A stretch of 64,000 nt of DNA from the NCBI RefSeq assembly GCF_037975445.1, contig NZ_CP150254.1, positions 4,958,001-5,022,000 of the forward strand, given 5' to 3'. Source of the stretch: Peribacillus sp. FSL P2-0133. Lineage in GTDB: Bacteria; Bacillota; Bacilli; Bacillales; DSM-1321. Both the position numbers and the translations under genes were made by a program. Positions 23,534 through 31,564 of this stretch are shown here, in pieces. The notes under the pieces are model-generated. The model worked only from the letters and a program-made list of their open reading frames with translations, was not told where the DNA came from and ran no database searches. Positions within the stretch are counted from its first letter, which is position 1; each line of letters begins with the position of its first letter.

Positions 23534-23573
23534 TAAAAAAAAATGGGGAACCTTTACAAATGAAGGTTTCCCT
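23534..23573 (-). terminator. Intrinsic terminator facing the minus-strand genes
   Basis: On the minus strand GGGAAACCTT pairs with AAGGTTCCCC, followed by nine T. Confidence 0.75.
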
Positions 23574-23608
23574 AATTTATTATATAAAAAATGAACATTT
23601 AAATTTAA

Positions 23609-23650
23609 CAGAGCCTTAAATTAAAAAAGGCTGCCGCAGCAACCTCCAAT
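23609..23650. repeat. Cassette-spacer repeat, copy W (core only)
   Basis: TTAAATTAAAAAAG and the core GGCTGC-CGCA-GCAACC remain; D units are not recognisable. It ends next to the stop codon of the 57-residue gene. Confidence 0.65.
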
Positions 23651-23655
23651 CCGTT

Positions 23656-23829
23656 TTATTTATCATTATCTAAATCATCATCAAGAAAAGACCTTTTATC
23701 TGCTTTAACTCCATACTTTTTTTCAAGAAATTGACCAATAATTGAACTATTAATTCCTTTTCTTACTGCTGTTTCAATAACTATATAGAGAATGAATAAC
23801 CCAACAACAAAAAATATAATATCCTTCAC
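23656..23829 (-). CDS. Small single-helix membrane protein, function unknown
   Basis: The 57-residue product has one hydrophobic helix at the start (VKDIIFFVVGLFILYIVIET) and a charged cytosolic tail (KYGVKADKRSFLDDDLDNDK). I choose a GTG start because GGGGGA lies 6 bases upstream; the longer frame upstream reads through repeat-derived sequence. No family is recognised. Single-gene unit between repeat copies W and X. Confidence 0.55.
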   Translation of the reverse strand: MKDIIFFVVGLFILYIVIETAVRKGINSSIIGQFLEKKYGVKADKRSFLDDDLDNDK

Positions 23830-23890
23830 TAAAAATCCCCCAAACAACGCGCCATTATTTTCCTTTACTTTACCATACAATCCACAATTC

Positions 23891-23945
23891 CTTGTTGAAG
23901 TACCCGTTTGTTGCATAAAAAAAGGAGCTGCCGATCAGCTCCTTG
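23891..23945. repeat. Cassette-spacer repeat, copy X (last of the array)
   Basis: CTTGTTGAAGTACCCGTTTG plus TTGCATAAAAAAAG, then the core GGAGCTGCCGATCAGCTCC, a perfect terminator stem for the CwlJ gene. Confidence 0.8.
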
Positions 23946-23975
23946 AAATGAAATAATAGTCCGCCTCCAGACAGC

Positions 23976-24416
23976 CTAACCGGTATAAACACTTTCACAT
24001 GTTCCAGGTTTGGGTTCATAATAACAATGATTTTTAAATTGACCAGCAAAAGGTTGATCGTACCATGTTGGAGGGCATGGCGCATATGGATTAAAATACC
24101 AAAGGGCATATTTCCCTGGGTGTTCTCTCCAATAATCCAAATTCTGTTTTGCTAATCTTTTTTCAGCAGATCTTGCTCTTTGATAAAATACATTACCTTT
24201 TTGAACTGCTTCAAAAGAATAATTTCCTCCTTGTACTTGATAAATGACCTGTGGAATTGTTCTTAAATCTATAAAGTCTGTACAATTCGCTTTAAGACGA
24301 TTAACAATTACATTTCCAACATATAACATCCCTTGTTTTCCTTCACCTTCGGCCTCTGCTCTCATCATCCTTGCCATTAAGTCGACGTCTGAACTCCGGT
24401 AACTTACTCTTGCCAT
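23976..24416 (-). CDS. cwlJ: Spore cortex-lytic enzyme CwlJ-like hydrolase
   Basis: The 146-residue protein consists of the Hydrolase_2 (SleB/CwlJ) domain only: LMARMMRAEAEGEGKQGMLY with the catalytic glutamate, VGNVIVNRLKANC, QVIYQVQGGNYSFEAVQKGN and the aromatic C terminus WYFNPYAPCPPTWYDQPFAG. It has no signal peptide or peptidoglycan-binding domain, as in B. subtilis CwlJ, which is placed in the spore coat with GerQ and cleaves cortex muramic-lactam peptidoglycan during germination. GGGGTG precedes the ATG. No gerQ gene is adjacent. It ends the repeat array on the right. Confidence 0.92.
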   Translation of the reverse strand: MARVSYRSSDVDLMARMMRAEAEGEGKQGMLYVGNVIVNRLKANCTDFIDLRTIPQVIYQVQGGNYSFEAVQKGNVFYQRARSAEKRLAKQNLDYWREHPGKYALWYFNPYAPCPPTWYDQPFAGQFKNHCYYEPKPGTCESVYTG

Positions 24417-24550
24417 TTTTTCACCCCAAAAATATCGTATGAAAAAAAGACTGCATTAATGTCATTGATCATAAATTAAGATTGCTTAATTTTTAAAGCT
24501 TAATGTTTTTTTGCAGGATAAGAACTTAAAGACAGCTACTTTTTGAGTAA

Positions 24551-25129
24551 TCACACAAAAATTGTACCGGCGGAGTAAATCAATAACAAACACATAATTA
24601 ACCGAAATGGCTTGTCATGTTTAGCGAAAAAATCTTTGAACAGCGAGCCGAATCCTGACCACAGAAGCAATGCCATCCATCCCAGAAAAATAGTTATCGC
24701 TAAATAGATAACAACGAATTTAAGCGACTCATTAAACGGCAAAATAAACGCACTCAACACGGTTAAATAAAACAATATGCTTTTGACATTGATAATTTGA
24801 AGAATGAAACCAGATAAAAAAGAAGACTGCACATCTCTGGATTCCTTCTTTGAACCTTTGGGCATGCCAATCTGCCAAGCTAAGTAAAGTAGATACGCTG
24901 CACCGGCTATTTTAAAATATGGCTCTACAATAGGGATCCAATTGTAGAGGCTTGCTGTAAATACTCCGCTCATGATCCCTAATGCTGCAAATCCTGCCAA
25001 GATGCCGCCAGTGAACCGCCAAGACCCCAAAAAGCCAAATCTCCTTGCTTCATTCATCAATAAGATGTTACTTGGACCAGGCGTAATCGATGTGATAATC
25101 ACATACGATAGAAATGCTATTATACTCAT
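24551..25129 (-). CDS. LysE/RhtB family amino-acid exporter
   Basis: The 192-residue membrane protein has about six hydrophobic segments and the LysE signature near the N terminus, SYVIITSITPGPSNILLMNE, with GILQIINVKS-like FILQIINVKSILFYLTVLSA in the middle. Such carriers export amino acids or related small molecules by proton antiport. It is divergent from a LysR regulator whose start is 132 bases away, the usual arrangement for LysR control. GAAGGGGAG precedes the ATG. Confidence 0.9.
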   Translation of the reverse strand: MSIIAFLSYVIITSITPGPSNILLMNEARRFGFLGSWRFTGGILAGFAALGIMSGVFTASLYNWIPIVEPYFKIAGAAYLLYLAWQIGMPKGSKKESRDVQSSFLSGFILQIINVKSILFYLTVLSAFILPFNESLKFVVIYLAITIFLGWMALLLWSGFGSLFKDFFAKHDKPFRLIMCLLLIYSAGTIFV

Positions 25130-25261
25130 AATCTCCCCTTCATTTACAATTTCCTAACGAACAGTCTTTATTGTAAGATGTCTATATCTATAAATAAAAT
25201 TGAAATTAAAAAATTCATTATCATTTTTTTCGATACATCATCCAACTTAAGGAGAAACGAT

Positions 25262-26173
25262 ATGGAAATTAGACACCTTATAACGTTTCAGACGATTGTA
25301 GAAATAGGAAGTTATACAAGGGCTGCTTCGAAGTTGGGTTATACTCAATCCACGATAACTTCACATATACAAGCGCTTGAGCATGAGATTGGCGGGGAAC
25401 TTTTCACTTATGCAAATAGAAATTTGCAGCTTACTGCCCTAGGCAGAGACTTGATGCCTTTAGCGGAAGATTTACTTTCCACCCACGAACAGATCAAGAA
25501 TATGCACTGCACCAACGAAGTTAAGGGTATTTTAAAAGTGGCGGCACCAGAGTCTTTAACAATCTCCAGGTTAGGTCCAATAATAAGGGATTATTCCTTG
25601 AAATATCCTGATGTCAAAATCATATTAACCAACGGTACATGTGGCCAAAACCAAATCGACTTAATAAGCGGGCGGGTAGATGTCGCTTTAATGGTTTATC
25701 CGGAAATAAATCCTGAAAAATGCATTCATTATTCCTTGATTGAGGAAAGAATAGTTCTTGTGTGCAGTCCTGATGGTCCTGATTCTTTTGATGAATATAA
25801 AAAAGGCGGCACCAACACCAACCATTTTTTCATCACAAATGAAGAAGGCTGCAGTTATCGGACCATGTTTGAAAGGTATCTATTAAAGCATGAAATGGAT
25901 AACTTTCAAACCATGGAGTTATGGAGTATAGAAGCGATCAAACAGATTGTCATGAGCGGACTTGGGTTTTCTGTTTTGCCTTATATTACAGTGAAAGAAG
26001 AAGTAGAGAGCGGCAAGCTTAAAATCCTTGGTCATTCTGAAAAGCTCGATCCCATTTATTCCTATATGCTGATAAAAAAGAAAAAATGGCTTTCTCCAGC
26101 AGTAGAGGCTTTTGTTGAAGTTGTTTTAAACTCGTTTAGTAACACCGAGAAAATGAATGTCTTAATTAAATAA
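25262..26173 (+). CDS. LysR family transcriptional regulator
   Basis: The 303-residue protein starts MEIRHLITFQTIVEIGSYTR with the winged helix AASKLGYTQSTITSHIQALE, followed by the periplasmic-binding-like effector domain (ILKVAAPESLTISRLGPIIR, and FSVLPYITVKEEVESGKLKI). It probably controls the divergent LysE exporter in response to its substrate. I use the ATG behind AAGGAGAAACG, 28 codons inside the longest frame. Confidence 0.92.
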   Translation: MEIRHLITFQTIVEIGSYTRAASKLGYTQSTITSHIQALEHEIGGELFTYANRNLQLTALGRDLMPLAEDLLSTHEQIKNMHCTNEVKGILKVAAPESLTISRLGPIIRDYSLKYPDVKIILTNGTCGQNQIDLISGRVDVALMVYPEINPEKCIHYSLIEERIVLVCSPDGPDSFDEYKKGGTNTNHFFITNEEGCSYRTMFERYLLKHEMDNFQTMELWSIEAIKQIVMSGLGFSVLPYITVKEEVESGKLKILGHSEKLDPIYSYMLIKKKKWLSPAVEAFVEVVLNSFSNTEKMNVLIK

Positions 26174-26446
26174 AATCATGGTCATATATGCTAGCCAGAG
26201 AAAGATTTTTTGGGCGGACAAGCTTGCCGAAGGAATCCGCATGACAAACATTCTCCCTTTAAATGGACAGTAAAAAAGAGAACTTGATGTTCTCGATAGT
26301 CTATTTGAGGGATTTTTTATGACCAAAAAGGGGCAAACCTTCTATTAATACCTTTTAGGTATCATTTTCATGCATATTAACAATTAGAAGTTATGAGTGA
26401 AGGAGCATAGTATTAAAGAGAAATAAAAAACAAGTGAGGTAATTTA

Positions 26447-27328
26447 ATGGATTGGCATCAAATCAATTATTTTCAAAAAGTTGCAAGTGTCCAACATATC
26501 ACTCGTGCAGCAGAGCAATTATCCATATCCCAGCCTGCGCTTAGTCGGTCCATTTCAAAGCTTGAAGACGAATTAGGTGTACAGCTTTTTGATAGAAAAG
26601 GCAGGAATATATATTTGAATCGATATGGAAAGATGTTCTTAAACCGTGTGGAGCAATCAATTAAACAAATTGAAATTGGAAAACAGGAAATATGGGATGA
26701 AATCCACCCCGATCATGGCACGATTTCCTTGTCCTTTTTGCCCTCTCTTGGGATACATGTGGTTCCCGACATAATAAGTTCATTTCAAAAAATGCATCCC
26801 AATATCAAGTTTCAATTAACTCAAGCCTCGAATCGGCAAATTATAGAGCAATTAAAATCAAGAAAGGTCGATCTGGCTCTTACCTCACTGCTCCATGAGG
26901 ATAAAGAGGTGAACTGTCGGCCACTCTTAACCGAAGAGTTATTTTTGGCCGTATCTTTCGATCATCACTTAGCATCTTGGAATGCTCTTGACTTAAATAT
27001 GGTTAAAGATGAACCATTCATCTCTTTTAAAAATGATAATGTACTTCAGACCATTATTAATGATTTATGCAAAAAAGCCGGCTTTTCGCCGGATGTTGTG
27101 TTTGAAGGCGATGATATTGGGACGGTATCCGGGTTAGTCGGTGCAAAATTAGGCGTTTCTTTAATACCTGAATTACATGTTTTGGACAGAAGCAAAGTGA
27201 AGCTTATACGTATCAGCAACCCAGTCTGCAAAAGGGAAATTGGAATGGCTTGGTTACAAGACGCCTACTTGTCGCCTGTTGTTGGGAGATTCATTCAGTA
27301 TATAAATCGCTTTTTCAAAAACGATTAA
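26447..27328 (+). CDS. LysR family transcriptional regulator
   Basis: A 293-residue LysR protein with the N-terminal DNA-binding domain MDWHQINYFQKVASVQHITR, AAEQLSISQPALSRSISKLE and a C-terminal effector domain (ISLSFLPSLGIHVVPDIISS, then LGVSLIPELHVLDRSKVKLI). It lies 17 bases ahead of an MFS transporter gene in the same direction, so the pair is probably co-transcribed and the transporter its target. GTGAGG precedes the ATG. Nothing of note is seen in the gap 26174-26446 apart from a weak hairpin GAGAAC-TTGAT-GTTCTC. Confidence 0.92.
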   Translation: MDWHQINYFQKVASVQHITRAAEQLSISQPALSRSISKLEDELGVQLFDRKGRNIYLNRYGKMFLNRVEQSIKQIEIGKQEIWDEIHPDHGTISLSFLPSLGIHVVPDIISSFQKMHPNIKFQLTQASNRQIIEQLKSRKVDLALTSLLHEDKEVNCRPLLTEELFLAVSFDHHLASWNALDLNMVKDEPFISFKNDNVLQTIINDLCKKAGFSPDVVFEGDDIGTVSGLVGAKLGVSLIPELHVLDRSKVKLIRISNPVCKREIGMAWLQDAYLSPVVGRFIQYINRFFKND

Positions 27329-27345
27329 AGGGGCAGCCATAAAAA

Positions 27346-28554
27346 ATGACTTACATGAAGCGTGGAACAAAAGAATTTAAAAAGGTAAACTTTGCTTTAT
27401 TTGCAGGTGGATTCTGTACCTTTGCCATACTTTGGGGAACACAGCCCCTCCTTCCTGAAATCGCAAAGGAATTTCAAATATCACCGGCGGTTTCAAGTTT
27501 GAGTCAAACATCCACAACGATTGCATTGGCCATTAGCCTATTGATCGCTGGTACATTATCAGAGATTTATGGGCGGAAGCGAGTTATGACCATATCTTTG
27601 GTAGCATCATCCATGCTTGCCGTATTAACAGGGTTCATGCCGAATCTTGATTTGCTGATTACTTGCAGAATATTACTGGGCATAACGTTAGCAGGGCTTC
27701 CAGCGGTGGCGATGGCATATTTAGGAGAAGAAATCGACCCTAAAAGTTTAGGAATGGCCATTGGTTTATATATAAGCGGAAATTCATTTGGAGGAATGGC
27801 AGGGCGGATTATTAGCGGGATATTGACTGATTATTTTGGTTGGCGCACCGCATTAACCGGGATTGGCATCGTTAGTTTAGCTGCGACTTTTATTTTTTGG
27901 TCATTCCTCCCTCAATCAACCAATTTTAAAGTGCAAACCTTTAAAGTAAAACAATTTGGAATTGGCTTGTTCAGCCATTTTAAAACACCCGGTCTCATTC
28001 ATCTTTTTCTGATTGGTTTTTTATTGTCCGCTGGCTTTGTTTCTTTATATAACTACATTGGGTTTCAGCTCATTAACCCGCCCTATTCACTTAGTCAAAC
28101 CTTAGTTGGATTTATCTTCATCGTCTATATTGTTGGTACATTCAGTTCAACATGGATGGGAATGTTAGCAGATCAATACGGTAAAAACAGGATGTTACAG
28201 TTATCCATCATTATTTTATTGTTGGGGGTTTTCATCACATTGAACGTCAATCTATGGATAAAAATTTTTGGAATCGCACTCTTTACTTTCGGTTTTTTCG
28301 CCAGCCATTCTATAGCTAGCAGCTGGGTAGGGAGATTGGCCGCTCAAAATAATGCTCAAGCAGCCTCATTATATTTATTTTCCTATTATTTTGGGGGAAG
28401 TATTGTAGGAACGGCAAGCGGTACATTTTATAGTAATTTTGGGTGGATTGGCATTGTCATCATGATCGCTGTTCTTTCAACAATTTCTCTCTTGATTTCA
28501 ATTCGTTTAGGAACGATATCTTCACGAACAATAAAGTTTTTGAAAGTTCAATAA
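27346..28554 (+). CDS. MFS transporter (12 TM)
   Basis: The 402-residue protein has 12 hydrophobic segments and the MFS motif A-like LSEIYGRKRVMTISLVASSM between helices 2 and 3, with a second copy in the C-half (ADQYGKNRMLQLSIIILLLG). The start region FALFAGGFCTFAILWGTQPL resembles the YybF/YnfM-like drug/H+ antiporter group. It is predicted to expel a small molecule; the substrate is unknown. Encoded 17 bases after a LysR gene and followed by a strong terminator. Confidence 0.9.
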   Translation: MTYMKRGTKEFKKVNFALFAGGFCTFAILWGTQPLLPEIAKEFQISPAVSSLSQTSTTIALAISLLIAGTLSEIYGRKRVMTISLVASSMLAVLTGFMPNLDLLITCRILLGITLAGLPAVAMAYLGEEIDPKSLGMAIGLYISGNSFGGMAGRIISGILTDYFGWRTALTGIGIVSLAATFIFWSFLPQSTNFKVQTFKVKQFGIGLFSHFKTPGLIHLFLIGFLLSAGFVSLYNYIGFQLINPPYSLSQTLVGFIFIVYIVGTFSSTWMGMLADQYGKNRMLQLSIIILLLGVFITLNVNLWIKIFGIALFTFGFFASHSIASSWVGRLAAQNNAQAASLYLFSYYFGGSIVGTASGTFYSNFGWIGIVIMIAVLSTISLLISIRLGTISSRTIKFLKVQ

Positions 28555-28578
28555 AGCAATTTAAAGAATGTAATAGTT

Positions 28579-28617
28579 ACTCCCAACAATGAGAAGATTT
28601 TTGTTGGGAGTTTTTTT
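28579..28617 (+). terminator. Intrinsic terminator of the LysR-MFS operon
   Basis: A perfect 11-bp stem ACTCCCAACAA / TTGTTGGGAGT with an 11-nt loop, followed by seven T. Confidence 0.92.
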
Positions 28618-28687
28618 GTATACATAAAATTTTTCAATTGACTTTTTGAAAAAAATGAAATAAAATTCAAAGTACTTCTTTTAAACT

Positions 28688-28707
28688 ACTCTAATTAGAG
28701 TACTCTA
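28688..28707. promoter_or_regulatory. Overlapping palindromes, probable PadR operator
   Basis: ACTCTAATTAGAGT (28688-28701) and TAGAGTACTCTA (28696-28707) overlap and lie 44 bases before the ABC-2 permease start, in the promoter region. Autoregulation by the downstream PadR protein is inferred. Confidence 0.65.
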
Positions 28708-28750
28708 AATGAAGTAATATACTATTAAATCAAAAGGATGGATTCAACAT

Positions 28751-29932
28751 ATGAAATTTACTGCATTCTTAAAAACAAGAGGTGCATCTGCGGCAATCTT
28801 TATGGGGATATTCTATGCAATTGCCATGCTAGGCATCTTTTTGCCTGGGTATACAGCCATTCCAGGAAATGTCGATAAATTACCTATCGCCATCATCAAT
28901 GATGATGCCGGGGAAAATGGTGCGATGATTGCCGATCAGTTAAAAGAAAATTTACCCTTTAAAGAAATAGAGACGGATATAACCAATAAACAAGCCTTAA
29001 AAGATTTAGAGAAAAATGACTTAGCATTAGTCGTACACATCCCGAAAACCTTCTCTGCGAATATGCAAAAAGGTGAAGCGTCATCAAGCATTGACTTTAC
29101 AATCAATGAGGCAGGGGCAACAGCCGTTTCTTCTACCATGAATTCTGTCGTAACTGAAATTAACAATCAGTTAAGCACACAATTCTCACAACAAACTGCC
29201 AAGGGCGTATTGATGAACTTTAATGTACCTGAAAAGCAAGCCGCTGAATTAGCGGAAAAGATTGAGAAATCCTATGTAGGAAATGTGGTTACAATCAATG
29301 AAATACCAGATGGCATGAATAACAATATGCTGCCTATGTTCTTGACAATGGCCGGTTATGTCGGGGCGATGATCGGGGCGATGCAAATAGTGGGTGCATT
29401 TAGAGCCAGCCGTGGAAAAGCTAGTAAAACACGTTTATTCATTTATGTGCAATTAACTGCGTTATTGATTGCTGTGGTTTCATCACTCATTGCTGTAGGT
29501 GTAGCATATTTAATTGACAAGCCAAGCGGTGACCTATTCTTCGGTATAGTGGGTCAACAAATACTAAACTATATGGTATGTTTTAATTTCACCGCGATTT
29601 TAATCTTCTTATTGGGTGAAGGCGGCATGATTTTAAACTTACCGATCTTATTAATGCAAACAATCGCAAATGGTGCCACCATCTCACGTGATATGATGCA
29701 TTTACCATATGAATGGATGAGCCACATTTCCCCGATGTATTACTCGGTGCAAGCGTACTTTGCAAACCTATATGGAAGCATCAGTCCAAGTCCGTATATT
29801 TGGTCAATGGCTGCGGTTGGCGCCGTTGCGATGGTAATTAACATGGCTATTGTCGCGTTTATACAAAAACCGATGCCAGGACAGGTTTCTGAAACAGAAG
29901 TTGAAAAGAAAGCGGCTGAAATCACGGCTTAA
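28751..29932 (+). CDS. ABC-2 type membrane protein (YhgE/Pip-like permease)
   Basis: The 393-residue protein has one N-terminal helix (about residues 15-35), a long extracytoplasmic domain (about 36-185, LPIAIINDDAGENGAMIADQ, the usual YhgE/ABC-2 start), and five to six C-terminal helices (for example FLTMAGYVGAMIGAMQIVGA). No ATPase is adjacent. Related proteins export drugs, lipids or polymers or serve as phage receptors; the role here is unknown. It is followed 46 bases later by a PadR regulator, a common pairing for inducible efflux. AAAAGGATGG precedes the ATG. Confidence 0.85.
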   Translation: MKFTAFLKTRGASAAIFMGIFYAIAMLGIFLPGYTAIPGNVDKLPIAIINDDAGENGAMIADQLKENLPFKEIETDITNKQALKDLEKNDLALVVHIPKTFSANMQKGEASSSIDFTINEAGATAVSSTMNSVVTEINNQLSTQFSQQTAKGVLMNFNVPEKQAAELAEKIEKSYVGNVVTINEIPDGMNNNMLPMFLTMAGYVGAMIGAMQIVGAFRASRGKASKTRLFIYVQLTALLIAVVSSLIAVGVAYLIDKPSGDLFFGIVGQQILNYMVCFNFTAILIFLLGEGGMILNLPILLMQTIANGATISRDMMHLPYEWMSHISPMYYSVQAYFANLYGSISPSPYIWSMAAVGAVAMVINMAIVAFIQKPMPGQVSETEVEKKAAEITA

Positions 29933-29978
29933 GTTTTGCTACAATAAGGAGATAATACTTCTTAAAGGAGCGTAGAAA

Positions 29979-30509
29979 ATGTCCATCCAAATTTTTATAT
30001 TGAGCAAGCTGATGGAGGATAAAAACTATCCTTATAAATTAAAAAAACAGCTTTCAGAACCCATTCCATTAGATCGCCTAGGCGGGTTAACTGAAAGTAA
30101 ACTGTACTACCATTTCGAATCATTGGTAAAACAAGGTTTAGTCGAACCAGTTGAAGTGATAAAAGAAGAACATCGGCCTGATAAACAAGTATTTGCGATT
30201 ACGGATAAGGGTCGCGAAGAACTCCCCAAAAAAATCTATAAATTATTTGAAAGTGCGGATGAAATCAAGGATATGATTGTTTGTTTAGCCAACATCAAAT
30301 ATGTAGATCGGGACAAAGTAGTAGATATATTAGAAAAAAAAGTAAAGTCCATCAAGGCTATTTGGGAGCAGCTTGGGAATTTCGAGCCAGAACCTAAAGG
30401 CAACGAGAATATTCGTGAATTTTTGGCTGGTTATTTTTCGACCAGAACAGATCACACAATATATTGGTTTGAAGAGTTAATCAAAAGGATCAAGTCAAAG
30501 GAATTGTAA
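29979..30509 (+). CDS. PadR family transcriptional regulator
   Basis: The 176-residue protein has the PadR winged helix (IQIFILSKLMEDKNYPYKLK, KLYYHFESLVKQGLVEPVEV, ITDKGREELPKKIYKLFESA) and the C-terminal helical dimer domain with YWFEELIKRIK. It probably represses the upstream permease operon through the palindromes at 28688-28707. AAAGGAG is 8 bases before the ATG. A terminator follows 60 bases after the stop. Confidence 0.9.
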   Translation: MSIQIFILSKLMEDKNYPYKLKKQLSEPIPLDRLGGLTESKLYYHFESLVKQGLVEPVEVIKEEHRPDKQVFAITDKGREELPKKIYKLFESADEIKDMIVCLANIKYVDRDKVVDILEKKVKSIKAIWEQLGNFEPEPKGNENIREFLAGYFSTRTDHTIYWFEELIKRIKSKEL

Positions 30510-30569
30510 GTTTACTTGGCGGCACTACAACGAAGGCAGCGAAATTGGCCCAATCGCATAACCAAAAAT

Positions 30570-30601
30570 AAAAGCTATGTGAAAACACATAGCTTTTATT
30601 T
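30570..30601 (+). terminator. Intrinsic terminator of the permease-PadR operon
   Basis: A perfect 12-bp stem AAAAGCTATGTG / CACATAGCTTTT with an AAAA loop, followed by ATTTTTC. Confidence 0.92.
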
Positions 30602-30655
30602 TTCATTTTTTCCAGTTTGTAGACAAAAGGAGTTTCATCTGAATTTTAAAACAAA

Positions 30656-30790
30656 GTTGATTGGAACGTAAGGTACGAGACTCCTTGGGGAAATGCGTGT
30701 CCAGGGGAGACCCCACAGGCGCCATAGGCGCCGAGGAGGCTTCCCGGACCGCCCGCGGAAAGCGAGTGCCTGGAGTGGAAATCAACGACA
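30656..30790. repeat. GC-rich dispersed repeat, copy 1
   Basis: About 135 bases that match 49548-49678 in the same orientation, including GGTACGAGACTCCT, GGAGACCCC, GGCGCCGAGGAGGC and CCGGACCGCCCGCGGAAAGC. The ends are imperfect inverted repeats (GTTGATTGGAACG / GTGGAAATCAAC). The base composition is far richer in G and C than the neighbourhood. Similar elements are, to my knowledge, common in intergenic DNA of Bacillus species. Apart from this, the gap 30510-30882 holds only the terminator. Confidence 0.85.
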
Positions 30791-30882
30791 ATCAATTGTA
30801 TAAACCCTTACATACTTAATCGGAATGAGCAAGTAAAGTATGCCAATTTGATAGTTCTTAGAGTATGAGCTGTATTAACGTA

Positions 30883-31461
30883 TCATCCGCTCAGTCCATA
30901 CCAAAAATTTTCCCATATATTCTGAATTCTTGGTTCCATGTTCTCCTTTCCATAATAAGAAAATTCCATGAATACCCCATCAATCAAACAGAGATAGGAC
31001 ATGATTAAGTTCTCGATTTTCACTTGGCGTATTTCTTTTTTGTCAATTCCCTCTAAAAAGATATCATGTAAGAGAGAAGAAAATGATTTTTCAGATCTAA
31101 GGAATTTATCATTTAATATGTGCTTCAAATGTTCCGGCGGAAAGATCATCGCTCTCTTTAAAAAAGTTGCTTTATCTTCATGGTTTTTATAATAGTTACA
31201 AGTATCAAGAAGGATGTGCTTTAACTTTTCTTCAGAAGAGAGTGTATTTATTTCTTCGACAAATTGTTCGACCTGATGTATATGCTCTTCGAGAATTTCT
31301 TCAAAAAGACACAAGAAAAGGTCATCCTTACTCTTGAAATGGTTATAGATTGAGGGTTTTTGTATACCTACCCTCTTGGCAATTTCCGATAAAGCGGTTC
31401 CCTCGTATCCGTACTTAGTAAAAAGAGTTAAGGAAATGTTTTTAATTTCATTTTTTGTCAT
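30883..31461 (-). CDS. TetR family transcriptional regulator
   Basis: The 192-residue protein has the TetR helix-turn-helix at residues 9-50 (LFTKYGYEGTALSEIAKRVG, IQKPSIYNHFKSKDDLFLCL) and an all-helical ligand-binding C terminus. It lies just downstream of the amidohydrolase-APC-agmatinase operon on the same strand and has its own promoter. A 16-bp imperfect palindrome in front of it recurs before the agmatinase gene, so it probably represses itself and that operon. The inducer is unknown. GGGGGC precedes the ATG. Confidence 0.92.
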   Translation of the reverse strand: MTKNEIKNISLTLFTKYGYEGTALSEIAKRVGIQKPSIYNHFKSKDDLFLCLFEEILEEHIHQVEQFVEEINTLSSEEKLKHILLDTCNYYKNHEDKATFLKRAMIFPPEHLKHILNDKFLRSEKSFSSLLHDIFLEGIDKKEIRQVKIENLIMSYLCLIDGVFMEFSYYGKENMEPRIQNIWENFWYGLSG

Positions 31462-31474
31462 AATGAGCCCCCAA

Positions 31475-31490
31475 ACTATCTAACGTTAGT
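31475..31490. promoter_or_regulatory. Probable TetR operator at the regulator's own promoter
   Basis: ACTATCTAACGTTAGT contains the perfect core CTAACGTTAG and lies 14 bases before the tetR-type start. Its sequence matches the reverse complement of the site at 35731-35746 in 14 of 16 positions. Confidence 0.72.
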
Positions 31491-31564
31491 TAATATCATT
31501 ATAAACTCATTTCCTTTTTTAAACTAAATATTTGATACCTCTGTTTCTCTAAAAGATAAGAGAA

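Noticed and set aside
896-23945. Classical integron attC sites in the spacer repeats
   Set aside because: The repeats have CTAAC/GTTAG dyads, but the full RYYYAAC and GTTRRRY boxes are not met and no IntI gene is visible. I therefore call the array integron-like only.
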